A stretch of 13,081 bases of DNA from DATLHO01 sp035539855 (GTDB lineage: Bacteria; Bacteroidota; Ignavibacteria; OLB7): assembly GCA_035539855.1 (NCBI GenBank), contig DATLHO010000266.1, positions 1 through 13,081 of the forward strand, in the 5' to 3' direction. Shown here in pieces: positions 1 to 7,067 of this stretch (position 1 is the stretch's first letter; the number at the start of each line of letters is the position of its first letter). Below the pieces are notes generated by a model that was given only the letters and a program-made list of their open reading frames with translations, was not told the origin of the DNA and ran no database searches. Made by a program: the position numbers and the translations under genes.

Positions 1-135
1 GAGCTTTTCGCCGGCGACCTGGATCGTGAAGGGTTTCTCAGCTTCGAGTGCGTCGGCGAGGCGGCGGAGCTTTGCGACGAACTGGGCGCGGGAGTAGGAT
101 TTCGTGAGGTCGCGGTCGGGGGTGGTGTTGGGCAT
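1..135 (-). CDS. amphi-Trp domain-containing protein, N-terminal fragment cut by window edge
   Basis: This is the first 45 codons of a minus-strand gene whose rest lies left of the window. The reading begins MPNTTPDRDLTKSYSR and continues AQFVAKLRRLADALEAEKPF, then TIQVAGEKL at the edge. A Tyr/Ser-rich lead-in, an amphipathic helix ending in LADALEA, then a strand with the pattern F-x-I-x-V-A-G-E-x-[LV], is what I recall of the small amphi-Trp domain proteins, which are usually under about 100 residues and have no established biochemical role. The ATG at 133-135 is chosen because the domain begins directly after it. No Shine-Dalgarno sequence precedes it: the ribosome-binding position is occupied by a heptamer repeat array (140-174). 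The gene is divergent from proS. The family call rests on this fragment alone, so it is likely but not certain. Confidence 0.72.
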   Translation of the reverse strand, partial: MPNTTPDRDLTKSYSRAQFVAKLRRLADALEAEKPFTIQVAGEKL

Positions 136-139
136 GTTC

Positions 140-174
140 GATGTCAGATGTTAGATGTCAGGTGTCAGATGTCA
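140..174. repeat. Five-unit heptamer tandem array (GATGTCA)
   Basis: Five contiguous 7-base units read on the plus strand as GATGTCA, GATGTTA, GATGTCA, GGTGTCA, GATGTCA. Three are identical and two differ by one base. The array ends four bases from the start codon of the amphi-Trp gene, so on that gene's mRNA it covers the whole region where a ribosome-binding site would lie (units TGACATC). Seven-base direct repeats are prone to copy-number change by slippage, which would alter the 5' leader but not the protein. Confidence 0.9.
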
Positions 175-383
175 CGGGCGGGGAGGTCTGGGGGGTGGGA
201 TGAGCGTCGATATTAGCTCGGTCGGCACTCGGATGCAACCCCGGGGTCGCAGCGCGGTGCGTCGTCGAGTGCGGCCCGGCTCGTAACGCGGCCATGGCCG
301 AACCGTGGCATTGCCTCATGTGATCGCGACGCGGCGTGACACATCGTCGCGTCGGCCCTCCGGCGCGTCGACGGTCACTTTCC

Positions 384-390
384 TATCTTG
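384..390 (+). promoter_or_regulatory. Candidate promoter -7/-10 motif TATCTTG upstream of proS
   Basis: TATCTTG lies 40-46 bases before the proS start codon. The same TATCTT core occurs at nearly the same distance before two other genes in the window (6794-6800 and 13033-13039) and nowhere else that I could find. It resembles the known Bacteroidota -7 element TAnnTTTG with one T missing. No clear upstream -33/-35 partner is visible, so the call rests on recurrence and position. Confidence 0.4.
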
Positions 391-429
391 CCTGCTTCCC
401 GGAAGCGATACCCACTCACGGAGCCAGTG

Positions 430-1875
430 ATGTCAGACGAAGCGGTGACACCCCGCAGCCAGGACTATTCGGCCTGGTACCTCGAAGTGATCAAGCGAGC
501 ACAGTTGGTCGACTACGGGCCGGTCAAGGGGACGATGGTCATCCGACCGTACGGCTACGCCCTGTGGGAGCACATCCGCGACGGGCTCGACCGGCGCTTC
601 AAGGAGACGGGCCACGAGAACGCCTACTTCCCGATGTTCATTCCCTACTCCTTCTTCCAGAAGGAAAAGGACCACCTCGAGGGCTTCTCGCCCGAGCTAG
701 CGCTCGTGACGCATGCCGGCGGCAAGGAGCTCGAGGAGCCGCTGGTGGTTCGTCCGACATCCGAGACGATCATCAACCACATGTACTCGCAGTGGGTGAA
801 GTCCTACCGCGACCTGCCCATCCTCATCAACCAGTGGGCGAACGTCGTGCGCTGGGAGCTCAGGACGCGTCCGTTCCTGCGCACGACCGAGTTCCTCTGG
901 CAGGAGGGCCACACGGTCCACGCGACGGCGGCCGAGGCCGAGGAGGAGACGCTGCGGATGCTCGGCGTCTACACAGACTTCGCGTTCGCCGACGCCGCGA
1001 TCCCGGTGATCCCCGGGCGCAAGTCGAACATCGAGAAGTTCGCCGGCGCGGTGCACAGCTATACCATCGAGGCCATGATGGGCGACGGCAAAGCCCTGCA
1101 GTCTGGCACGAGCCACAACCTCGGTCAGAACTTCGCGAAGATGTTCGATACGCAGTTCCAGAGCGAGGAGGGAAAGCTCGAGTACGTCTGGCAGACCTCC
1201 TGGGGCGTGAGCACGCGCATGGTCGGTGCGGTGCTGATGGCGCACGGCGACGACAAGGGATTGATCATCCCGCCGAAGCTCGCGCCGTACCAGGCGGTGA
1301 TCGTGCCGATCTGGAACAAGGACGAGGACAAGCCGGCCGTGCGCGAGAAAGTCGCCGAGGTCGAGCGCAACCTCAAGGCCGCCGGCATCCGCGTCAAGGC
1401 GGACCTGAGCGAGCAGGAGACCGCGGGCTGGAAGTTCAACGAGTACGAGATGCGAGGCGTGCCGCTGCGCATCGAGATCGGTCCGAAGGATGTCGCCAAG
1501 GACGCGGTCGTCTTCGCACGACGTGATCGTCCGGGCAAGGAGGGCAAGCAGTTCGGAATCCCCACGGCCGATGTCGGAACGGTCGCGCGCGAATGGCTCG
1601 ACGACATCCAGGCGGCGCTGCTTCGTCGGGCGACGGAATTCCGCGATGCCAACATCGTCGACGTCACGAGCTACGACCAGCTCAAGGAGGTCATCGCCAA
1701 CGCGCAGTGGGCCCGGGTGTGGTGGAACGGATCGGATGATCAGGAGCGCGCGATCAAGGAAGAGACCGGCGCGACGATCCGCTGCTTCCCGATCGATCAG
1801 CCCGGCGGCTCGGGCCGATGCTTCTACACCGACACGGAGGCGACCGAGGTCGCGCTCTTCGCGCGCGCATACTAG
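430..1875 (+). CDS. proS: Prolyl-tRNA synthetase, short Thermus/eukaryote-like type
   Basis: Cytosolic enzyme that charges tRNA-Pro with proline using ATP. The 481-residue protein is a class II synthetase without the YbaK-like editing insert of the long E. coli type. Visible parts are the N-terminal catalytic core (about 10-280) with PTSE at 109-112, motif 2 around RTTEFLWQEGHT (151-162) and motif 3 around STRMVGAVLMAHGDDKG (261-277, Arg 263). The anticodon-binding domain follows (about 285-390), then a C-terminal domain ending in FARAY. A terminal Tyr is characteristic of this type. Only two cysteines (452, 464) remain in the C-terminal domain, so a four-Cys zinc site is not evident. An in-frame ATG at 388 exists, but the ATG at 430 is preferred: GGAG at 420-423 sits six bases before it, and family proteins begin near this point. 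The OmpA-family gene starts 39 bases after the stop and may be co-transcribed. Confidence 0.97.
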   Translation: MSDEAVTPRSQDYSAWYLEVIKRAQLVDYGPVKGTMVIRPYGYALWEHIRDGLDRRFKETGHENAYFPMFIPYSFFQKEKDHLEGFSPELALVTHAGGKELEEPLVVRPTSETIINHMYSQWVKSYRDLPILINQWANVVRWELRTRPFLRTTEFLWQEGHTVHATAAEAEEETLRMLGVYTDFAFADAAIPVIPGRKSNIEKFAGAVHSYTIEAMMGDGKALQSGTSHNLGQNFAKMFDTQFQSEEGKLEYVWQTSWGVSTRMVGAVLMAHGDDKGLIIPPKLAPYQAVIVPIWNKDEDKPAVREKVAEVERNLKAAGIRVKADLSEQETAGWKFNEYEMRGVPLRIEIGPKDVAKDAVVFARRDRPGKEGKQFGIPTADVGTVAREWLDDIQAALLRRATEFRDANIVDVTSYDQLKEVIANAQWARVWWNGSDDQERAIKEETGATIRCFPIDQPGGSGRCFYTDTEATEVALFARAY

Positions 1876-1914
1876 GCTCCCACGAACTCGCACAGCACTT
1901 CCGCTCCTGCCTCC

Positions 1915-4023
1915 ATGCACACACTCGCCGCACTGCGACTGCTTCCGTTTCTGATCCTTCTCGGCTGCGCCACCACCATGGTGGCGCAGCCGGTCGCGTT
2001 CAACGACGAGTTCACCGACAACCGGAACACGTGGTGGGTCGGCGAGTCGCCGAACGGCGCGTGCAGTGTCGCCGGCGGACACTACTCGGTCAGTTGCGTG
2101 CGGCCCGGCTCGTGGTGGTATGCGGAGCGTCCGATCTACATCGATCCGAAGAAGGACTATACGATCGAGGTCCGCATTCGTCAGAACCGCGGGTCGCACT
2201 CCGGCGGCTTCGGCATCGTCTTCGGCGCCTCCGATCCTCAGAACTTCAATCAGTTCATCATCTCCTCGAGCGGAGCCGCGGCCGTCGTGATCGCCGAGGG
2301 CGATCGCTGGAACGAGCTGCTGCCCTGGACGCGCGTCGAGGGGATTGCTCCGATGAGGCAGTACAACGTTCTGACGGTGGAGCGCAGAGGCTCCCGGATG
2401 CGCTATCTCGTCAATGCGAAGGAGGTCGCGACGTCTCCGGTCGTGCGACTGCACGGGTTCGACTTCGGCGTGCTCGTCAGCGACACGATGGAGGTCGAGG
2501 TCGATCGCGTGACGATCCGACAGGAGCAGACGATCAACCTCGTGCCGAAGGCGCCGAAGAAGGTCGAGAAGGTCAACCTCGGTCCGAACGTCAACAGCGA
2601 ATACGACGAGCTCGGCCCGATCATCGCGCCCGACGGCAAAACGCTGTACTTCTCGGTGAACTACCATCCGGAGAACACCGGAGGCACCGGCGATGCGGAC
2701 GAGATCTGGTACTCCGAGGCGGAGGCGAAGGGCCGGTGGGGAAAGCGTCGCAGGATGGGTCCGCCGCTGAACAACGTGCAGGCGAACTGGGTGATCTCGG
2801 TGACGCCGGACAACAACGCGCTGCTCGTGGCCAACCTCTACAAGCCCGATGGATCTCCCGCGGGCTCCGGGATCTCACTGAGCCGCCGGGTCGCCGACGG
2901 ATGGAGCGTGCCGCGCGAGGTGAAGATCCACGGCTTCGTCAACAACAGCGCCTGGCAGCAGTTCGGGCTCTCGAGCGACCGCAAGGTGCTGCTGCTGAGC
3001 GTGACGGGCGAGGAGACGCACGGCGACCACGATCTCTACGTCAGCTTCCTTCACGAGGACGGCACGTGGTCGCGTCCGCTGAATCTCGGTCCGACCGTCA
3101 ACACGCTCGGCGCCGAGGGCAGTCCGTTTCTCGCGGCCGACGGCGTGACGATCTACTACTCGTCGAACGGCCTGCCAGGCTACGGACGCAGCGACATCTA
3201 CGTCTCGCGTCGTCTCGACGACACGTGGACGAAGTGGAGCGAGCCGCAGAACCTCGGTCCGGCGATCAACACGCCGGCCGACGAGAGCTACTTCACGGTG
3301 CCGGCGTCGGGAACGTTCGCGTACATGAACAGCTCGCACAAGTCGCTCGGCAAGCTCGACATCTTCCGCATCGCGCTGCCGGAGGCTCTGCGCCCGCAGC
3401 CGGTGGTGCTCGTCTACGGCACGGTGCTCAACAGCAAGACGAAGGCGCCGCTCGGCGCGGACATCTCGTACCACGATCTCAGGACCAACGCGGAGATCGG
3501 CGTCGCGAGCTCGGACCCGACCACCGGCGCCTACAAGATCGTGCTGCCCGCGGGCCGCGTCTACAGCTTCCTTGCCGAGCTCGGCGGCTACTACGCGGTC
3601 AGTGACAACCTCGACGTCAAGGGCCTGACGGGATACCGAGAGCTCAAGCGCGACCTGATGCTCACGCCGGTGGAGGTTGGCGCGACGATCCGGCTGAACA
3701 ACATCTTCTTCGACTTCGCGAAGTCGGAGCTGCGCGGCGAGTCCTTCCCGGAGCTCGCGCGCGCGATCGAGTTCCTCAACGGCAACCCGAACGTGACGAT
3801 CGAAGTCGGCGGACACACCGACAACGTCGGCGCCGACGCCGACAACCTCGCGCTGAGCGAGTCCCGAGCGCGCGCGGTGCTCGAGTACCTTCGCGCGCAG
3901 GGCATCGACGCCTCGCGCCTGACCTCCCGTGGCTACGGCGAGACGAAGCCCGTCGCGTCGAACGGCACCGACGAGGGACGGCAGCGCAACCGGCGCGTGG
4001 AGTTCACGATCGTCAGGCAGTAG
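1915..4023 (+). CDS. OmpA-family envelope protein with lectin-like and PD40 repeat domains
   Basis: A 702-residue exported protein, probably fixed to peptidoglycan. Residues 1-25 are a signal sequence. LLGC at 15-18 could be a lipobox, but AQ at 25 is also a plausible signal peptidase I site, so lipidation is uncertain. Residues 28-202 look like a concanavalin/LamG-type beta-sandwich. Residues 220-488 carry PD40-type beta-propeller repeats, with recurring LGPxVN, LYFS/IYYSSNG and DIYVSRR segments. Residues 498-585 resemble a carboxypeptidase-regulatory-like beta domain. Residues 593-702 are the OmpA C-terminal domain, starting IFFDFAKSEL. Asp 636 (in GGHTDN) and Arg 651 (in SESRAR) match the residues that hold diaminopimelate in this family. 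Similar PD40-OmpA proteins are common in Bacteroidota. The start is set by the signal peptide; no Shine-Dalgarno is seen. A 13-bp hairpin lies within the signal-peptide codons. The substrate of the lectin-like part cannot be told. Confidence 0.93.
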   Translation: MHTLAALRLLPFLILLGCATTMVAQPVAFNDEFTDNRNTWWVGESPNGACSVAGGHYSVSCVRPGSWWYAERPIYIDPKKDYTIEVRIRQNRGSHSGGFGIVFGASDPQNFNQFIISSSGAAAVVIAEGDRWNELLPWTRVEGIAPMRQYNVLTVERRGSRMRYLVNAKEVATSPVVRLHGFDFGVLVSDTMEVEVDRVTIRQEQTINLVPKAPKKVEKVNLGPNVNSEYDELGPIIAPDGKTLYFSVNYHPENTGGTGDADEIWYSEAEAKGRWGKRRRMGPPLNNVQANWVISVTPDNNALLVANLYKPDGSPAGSGISLSRRVADGWSVPREVKIHGFVNNSAWQQFGLSSDRKVLLLSVTGEETHGDHDLYVSFLHEDGTWSRPLNLGPTVNTLGAEGSPFLAADGVTIYYSSNGLPGYGRSDIYVSRRLDDTWTKWSEPQNLGPAINTPADESYFTVPASGTFAYMNSSHKSLGKLDIFRIALPEALRPQPVVLVYGTVLNSKTKAPLGADISYHDLRTNAEIGVASSDPTTGAYKIVLPAGRVYSFLAELGGYYAVSDNLDVKGLTGYRELKRDLMLTPVEVGATIRLNNIFFDFAKSELRGESFPELARAIEFLNGNPNVTIEVGGHTDNVGADADNLALSESRARAVLEYLRAQGIDASRLTSRGYGETKPVASNGTDEGRQRNRRVEFTIVRQ
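1962..1992 (+). repeat. 13-bp perfect inverted repeat inside the OmpA gene's signal-peptide codons
   Basis: CGGCTGCGCCACC (1962-1974), a five-base loop ACCAT, then the exact reverse complement GGTGGCGCAGCCG (1980-1992). The hairpin begins 47 bases after the start codon and covers residues 16-26, across the possible lipobox and the signal peptidase site. There is no following T tract, so it is not a standard terminator. It would be very stable in RNA and could slow translation or act on the proS-ompA transcript; that role is inferred. Confidence 0.85.
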
Positions 4024-4038
4024 CCGATCACCGGGCCG

Positions 4039-6756
4039 TCAACGCTCGATGACGAACCGCGCCACGGACGCTCTCGCGCCGGCGGCGACCCGCGCGAAGT
4101 AGACTCCGTCGCCGAGTTGCACGCCGAGCGCAACGCGTTGAGCGCGCGCCGCCAGATCCAGCGATCTCGTGTGCACCACCCGCCCGAGAATGTCGATGAT
4201 CTCCAGCGTCGCGTCGCGCGCGGCCTGTTCGGCCGTGATCTCGACGATCGGCTCGTCGCCGCCGAGCACGCGCACGCTGATCGCGGCGGACGCCGCTGAC
4301 TCCGCGGTCACGCCGAGCGGCTGCAGGTCGGCCGCCCAGATGCCGCGCCCGAACGTCGCGGCGTAGAGTCGCCGGCTCTTCGCGTGCAGATCGAGATCGC
4401 TCACGATGACGTTCGGCAGGTTCTCACCGAGCGGCGTCCAGCCGGCGGCGCGATCGGACGTCGTCCAGACGCCGATGTCCGTGCCGGCGTACAGTGTGTT
4501 GTCGCTCGACGTCTCGTCGTGCACCACGACGTTGACGGGGATGTTGGGCAGGTCGCGCGAGACGTTGCTCCAGGTCGCGCCGCCGTCGGCGGTGACGTAG
4601 ACCTTCTGTCCGTCGACGAATCCGCTGAACGTCGCCCAGACCGTCTCCGATCGCAGCGGATGCACCGCGAGCGATGTGAGATAGAGCGAGTCGGGGAGTC
4701 CGGCCGTGGCGTCGTACCACGTACCGCCGCCGTCGCTCGTCGCCATGAGCTGTGTGGGGATTCCTCGTGAGTGCCAGATCCGCTTGGCCGCATAGATGCG
4801 GGAGGTGTCCGATGGTGCGACCGCGAGTGCCGTGATGGGTGTCGGATACGGGGCGCCGGAGCGCGTGCCGAATCTCGAGATCCGTCGCCACAGCGTGTCG
4901 TTGCCATCGGTTCTCCAGACGTTGCCGAAACCGGCGAGGCGGATGCCCGGCGCCGTCGGATGCACCATGAACGGTGTCGTCCACTCGCCGGCCTCGCCTG
5001 CATCGGACGCCTCGGCGGCGACCCGATAGGCAGAGGAACCACCGTCGGGTGAGCCCATGAGGAAGCCGAACTGTGCGGAGCCGTAGATCTGCGTGGGAAC
5101 GTCGGGGTCGATGAAGCAGTCCATCCCGTCGCCGCCGAAGATCTGCGTCCAGTTCTCCCGGTCGTAGTAGAACGTCGAGTTGTCCTGCGATCCGGCGATG
5201 ACGTAGCCGGAGTTGTTCCTGCTGGTGCCGACTCGATAGAACGATGTGATCGCCATGCCGCCCGAGTGTACTTCCCACACCGTGTTCCAGGCTTCCGGCC
5301 CCGTCAGTCCCCATCCCCCGATCTCCATGCGTCCGGTCGAAAAGAGTCCGCCGTCGTTGCAGACGTAGGTGCGGCCATTGAGCGGGTTGTAGGCGAACTG
5401 ATGCTGATCGGCATGGATGCTCCCCGGGGCCTCGGTCGTCCAATGGCTGACGCCGTCCCATGTGGCGCCGGCATCGGTCGAGCCCCAGATGTTGACGCCG
5501 CCGACGAAGACGCGTCGTTCATCGAGGGGATCGACGATGATCGCCAGGTCGTAGGCTCCCTGTCCCGCGCGATCGTTCGGGCCGCCGTCGCTGCCGCCGA
5601 GGATGTTCCGCCCCTGTGTTCGATCGATGACCCTGGTCCAGTTCGCGCCGCCATCGGTCGAGCGGTGGAACGAATGGAAGCGCTGGTCGAGCCCCGCGCA
5701 GACGACGTAGATCGTCCGCGGATCGCTCGGCGCGAACGCGATCTCGGCGCGCTGCACATCGCGGGGTGGGATCTGCGTCGCGAGAGTATCCCATGTCGCG
5801 CCGAAGTCATCGCTGGCGATCAGCGATGCGTTGCCGATGCCCCAGAGCGCCAGGTGGCCGGTGGAGGCGACGATCCGGTCCGGGTTGCCGGGATTGCGCT
5901 CGATGTCCCAGATGAAGTCGCTGCGGCCTCGCGTCCACGTCGTGCCGGCATCGCTCGAGCGCCACGTGCCGCCGGTGCCGGCCGCAAGCAGCTGCGCACT
6001 GTTTGCGGGGTGCACGAAGACGCGACGGATGAGCGATGCGTCACCACCGTCGAGGTCGAAGGTCAGCCCCGTCGGGCGCCAGCTCTCGCCGCCGTCGGTG
6101 GTCTTGTAGACGCCGAGTCCATAGTGCGTGTGCCTCTTGCGATCGGTGTGCACGAGGTCGACGCCGACGTAGCCGAAGTCGCCGACCGAGATGTAGATCA
6201 CGTCGGTGTCGTCGGGATCGACGGCGATGTCGCTGATGCGGAGAATGGGGAGCTCGTCGGTGAGCGGTCGCCACGTCCCGCCGCCGTCGGCCGACTTCCA
6301 GAGTCCGCCCTGCGCGACGCCCGCCCAGAGGATCATCGAATCGGTCGGATGGAACGCCACACAGTTGATCCTGCCGAGGCCCGGATTCAATCCTGTGAGA
6401 TTCAGTCCGAGCGGTCCGATCGGTCCGACTGGAAACCAGCCCGCCGCGGCGAGCGGACGGCGCAGCGCGCGTCGATGCGATGCGATCCGCTCGGAGGCAT
6501 CGACGTACGCGCCGGCGTCGACGCGGCGCGCGCCGGGATTGAGTCGCTGCTCGACGGCGGCCTCCCACCGTCGATACCACTTCCACGAGCGCTCGCGCGC
6601 AAGGTCGCGACCGAGCATCCACTCTTCCGAGGCTCGGAGCAGGTCGACGAATCCGACCGACGCGGTATCGCGCGGCGCTGTCGTCGCGAACGGCTGCGCG
6701 ACGAGTGGAATCGAGAGTACCGTGAGAAGGAAGGCGGCGGAGGTGAGAGTACGCAT
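4039..6756 (-). CDS. Secreted Asp-box (BNR/VPS10-like) beta-propeller protein with T9SS-type C-terminal sorting domain
   Basis: A 905-residue exported protein. The signal peptide ends near VAQ (19-21). Residues 40-100 are helical and charged, with WKWYRRWE (58-65), resembling the WK-x-F-x-RWE lead-in I recall from Bacteroidota VPS10-type proteins. Residues 105-810 form beta-propeller repeats. Asp-box motifs (S/T-x-D-x-G-x-x-W) end at Trp 162, 226, 274, 322, 373, 433, 680 and 729, with a degenerate ninth at 773. The last 80 residues match the Por/T9SS sorting pattern: DILGRVVHTRSL (855-866), GVYFARV (884-890) and a basic end FVIER. This predicts export through the type IX system and attachment to or release from the cell surface. 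No catalytic residues identify an enzyme; sialidase-like annotations would be by fold only. The gene converges on the OmpA gene with 15 bases between stops. No Shine-Dalgarno is seen; the start follows from the signal peptide. Confidence 0.92.
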   Translation of the reverse strand: MRTLTSAAFLLTVLSIPLVAQPFATTAPRDTASVGFVDLLRASEEWMLGRDLARERSWKWYRRWEAAVEQRLNPGARRVDAGAYVDASERIASHRRALRRPLAAAGWFPVGPIGPLGLNLTGLNPGLGRINCVAFHPTDSMILWAGVAQGGLWKSADGGGTWRPLTDELPILRISDIAVDPDDTDVIYISVGDFGYVGVDLVHTDRKRHTHYGLGVYKTTDGGESWRPTGLTFDLDGGDASLIRRVFVHPANSAQLLAAGTGGTWRSSDAGTTWTRGRSDFIWDIERNPGNPDRIVASTGHLALWGIGNASLIASDDFGATWDTLATQIPPRDVQRAEIAFAPSDPRTIYVVCAGLDQRFHSFHRSTDGGANWTRVIDRTQGRNILGGSDGGPNDRAGQGAYDLAIIVDPLDERRVFVGGVNIWGSTDAGATWDGVSHWTTEAPGSIHADQHQFAYNPLNGRTYVCNDGGLFSTGRMEIGGWGLTGPEAWNTVWEVHSGGMAITSFYRVGTSRNNSGYVIAGSQDNSTFYYDRENWTQIFGGDGMDCFIDPDVPTQIYGSAQFGFLMGSPDGGSSAYRVAAEASDAGEAGEWTTPFMVHPTAPGIRLAGFGNVWRTDGNDTLWRRISRFGTRSGAPYPTPITALAVAPSDTSRIYAAKRIWHSRGIPTQLMATSDGGGTWYDATAGLPDSLYLTSLAVHPLRSETVWATFSGFVDGQKVYVTADGGATWSNVSRDLPNIPVNVVVHDETSSDNTLYAGTDIGVWTTSDRAAGWTPLGENLPNVIVSDLDLHAKSRRLYAATFGRGIWAADLQPLGVTAESAASAAISVRVLGGDEPIVEITAEQAARDATLEIIDILGRVVHTRSLDLAARAQRVALGVQLGDGVYFARVAAGARASVARFVIER

Positions 6757-6793
6757 GACAGGTTACCTGCGGTAGGGAGGAGATTCGACGGAC

Positions 6794-6800
6794 GAAGATA
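6794..6800 (-). promoter_or_regulatory. Candidate promoter motif TATCTTC upstream of the Asp-box gene
   Basis: Read on the minus strand, TATCTTCG lies about 38-44 bases before the start codon at 6756. It is one of three TATCTT copies in the window, all at matching distance from a start codon. No convincing -33/-35 element is seen. Confidence 0.4.
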
Positions 6801-6865
6801 CGCTGCGCGTCTGCTACCGAAACGGCACTTCACGCCGTCCGACATCGGCGCCCCCGTGATTCTCC

Positions 6866-6897
6866 GCGGTAGCGGTACCGTCCGGCACGGCTACCGC
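6866..6897. repeat. 8-bp inverted repeat upstream of the Asp-box gene
   Basis: GCGGTAGC (6866-6873) and its exact reverse complement GCTACCGC (6890-6897) are separated by 16 bases that include the palindrome GGTACC. The element lies about 110-140 bases upstream of the Asp-box gene start, beyond its candidate promoter motif. It could be an operator-like site or an RNA hairpin; a chance match is also possible. Confidence 0.5.
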
Positions 6898-6986
6898 CGA
6901 AGAAAGATCCCCGTTGCGCTGCGCTCCACGAGGATGACGTGGTCGGGCGCCTCGTAGGGTTAAGGAGAGGTGCCACTCACGGAAAT

Positions 6987-7018
6987 GCGCGAGGCGACCA
7001 TTGCTGGTCGCCTCGCGT
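6987..7018 (-). terminator. Terminator-like hairpin downstream of the SRPBCC gene
   Basis: CGCGAGGCGACCA (6988-7000) pairs perfectly with TGGTCGCCTCGCG (7005-7017) around a four-base loop, and G6987/T7018 can add a wobble pair. On the minus strand the loop reads GCAA, a stable GNRA tetraloop, which favours function in the transcript of the SRPBCC gene whose stop lies 50 bases upstream. The trailing T-rich part is weak on both strands (CATTTCC minus, TCCTTTCG plus), so it may be a processing or stability hairpin instead of a strict intrinsic terminator. Confidence 0.6.
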
Positions 7019-7027
7019 CCTTTCGTA

Positions 7028-7042
7028 CCCCGCTCCGCGGGG
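7028..7042. repeat. Small GC-rich triloop hairpin
   Basis: CCCCGC, loop TCC, GCGGGG: a perfect 6-bp stem with a three-base loop just after the SRPBCC stop codon on the minus strand. In form it resembles the triloop hairpins after the helicase gene at 7901-7963. Confidence 0.6.
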
Positions 7043-7067
7043 GTGTGGGGTGAAGGACATTTTCGTG

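Larger units (their letters stand above)
136..429. other. Divergent intergenic region between the amphi-Trp gene and proS
   Basis: No convincing gene is seen in these 294 bases. The stretch holds the heptamer array (140-174), two perfect palindromes and a candidate proS promoter motif (384-390). The palindromes are ACCCCGGGGT at 238-247 and CGGCCATGGCCG at 289-300. A nine-codon ATG reading at 294-323 has no ribosome-binding site and no run of proline codons, so it is not called as a leader peptide. Control elements for both divergent genes presumably lie here, but the sequence does not identify them firmly. Confidence 0.5.
6757..7067. other. Intergenic region between the Asp-box and SRPBCC genes
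   Basis: No protein gene is supported in these 311 bases. From left to right they hold a TATCTTC motif before the Asp-box gene, an 8-bp inverted repeat (6866-6897), a 13-bp hairpin (6988-7017) and a 6-bp triloop hairpin (7028-7042). The smaller hairpin is itself flanked by GTCCTT (7017-7022) and AAGGAC (7053-7058), which can pair around it. A small RNA ending at the large hairpin is possible, but nothing matches 6S, SRP or tmRNA. Confidence 0.5.

Noticed and set aside
294..323. A nine-codon reading upstream of proS as a possible attenuation leader peptide
   Set aside because: It has one proline codon, no ribosome-binding site and no terminator/antiterminator pair before proS.
388..429. An upstream in-frame ATG giving proS 14 extra residues
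   Set aside because: The ATG at 430 has GGAG at the right spacing, and the extra residues do not match the family.
697..2667. A 656-codon open reading on the minus strand opposite proS and the OmpA gene
   Set aside because: It crosses two confidently identified plus-strand genes, is of Arg/Asp/Leu-rich composition, and shows no domain or start signal.
1818..3605. A 595-codon plus-strand reading overlapping the OmpA gene in another frame
   Set aside because: Its composition is typical of a shifted frame, rich in Arg, Gly and Ala, while the OmpA frame has a signal peptide and complete domains.
4024..4038. A bidirectional terminator between the convergent OmpA and Asp-box genes
   Set aside because: The 15-base gap and its edges show no clear stem or T tract.
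5266..6957. A 563-codon plus-strand reading opposite the Asp-box gene
   Set aside because: It is opposite a gene with eight good Asp-box motifs, a signal peptide and a sorting domain; no family is recognisable.
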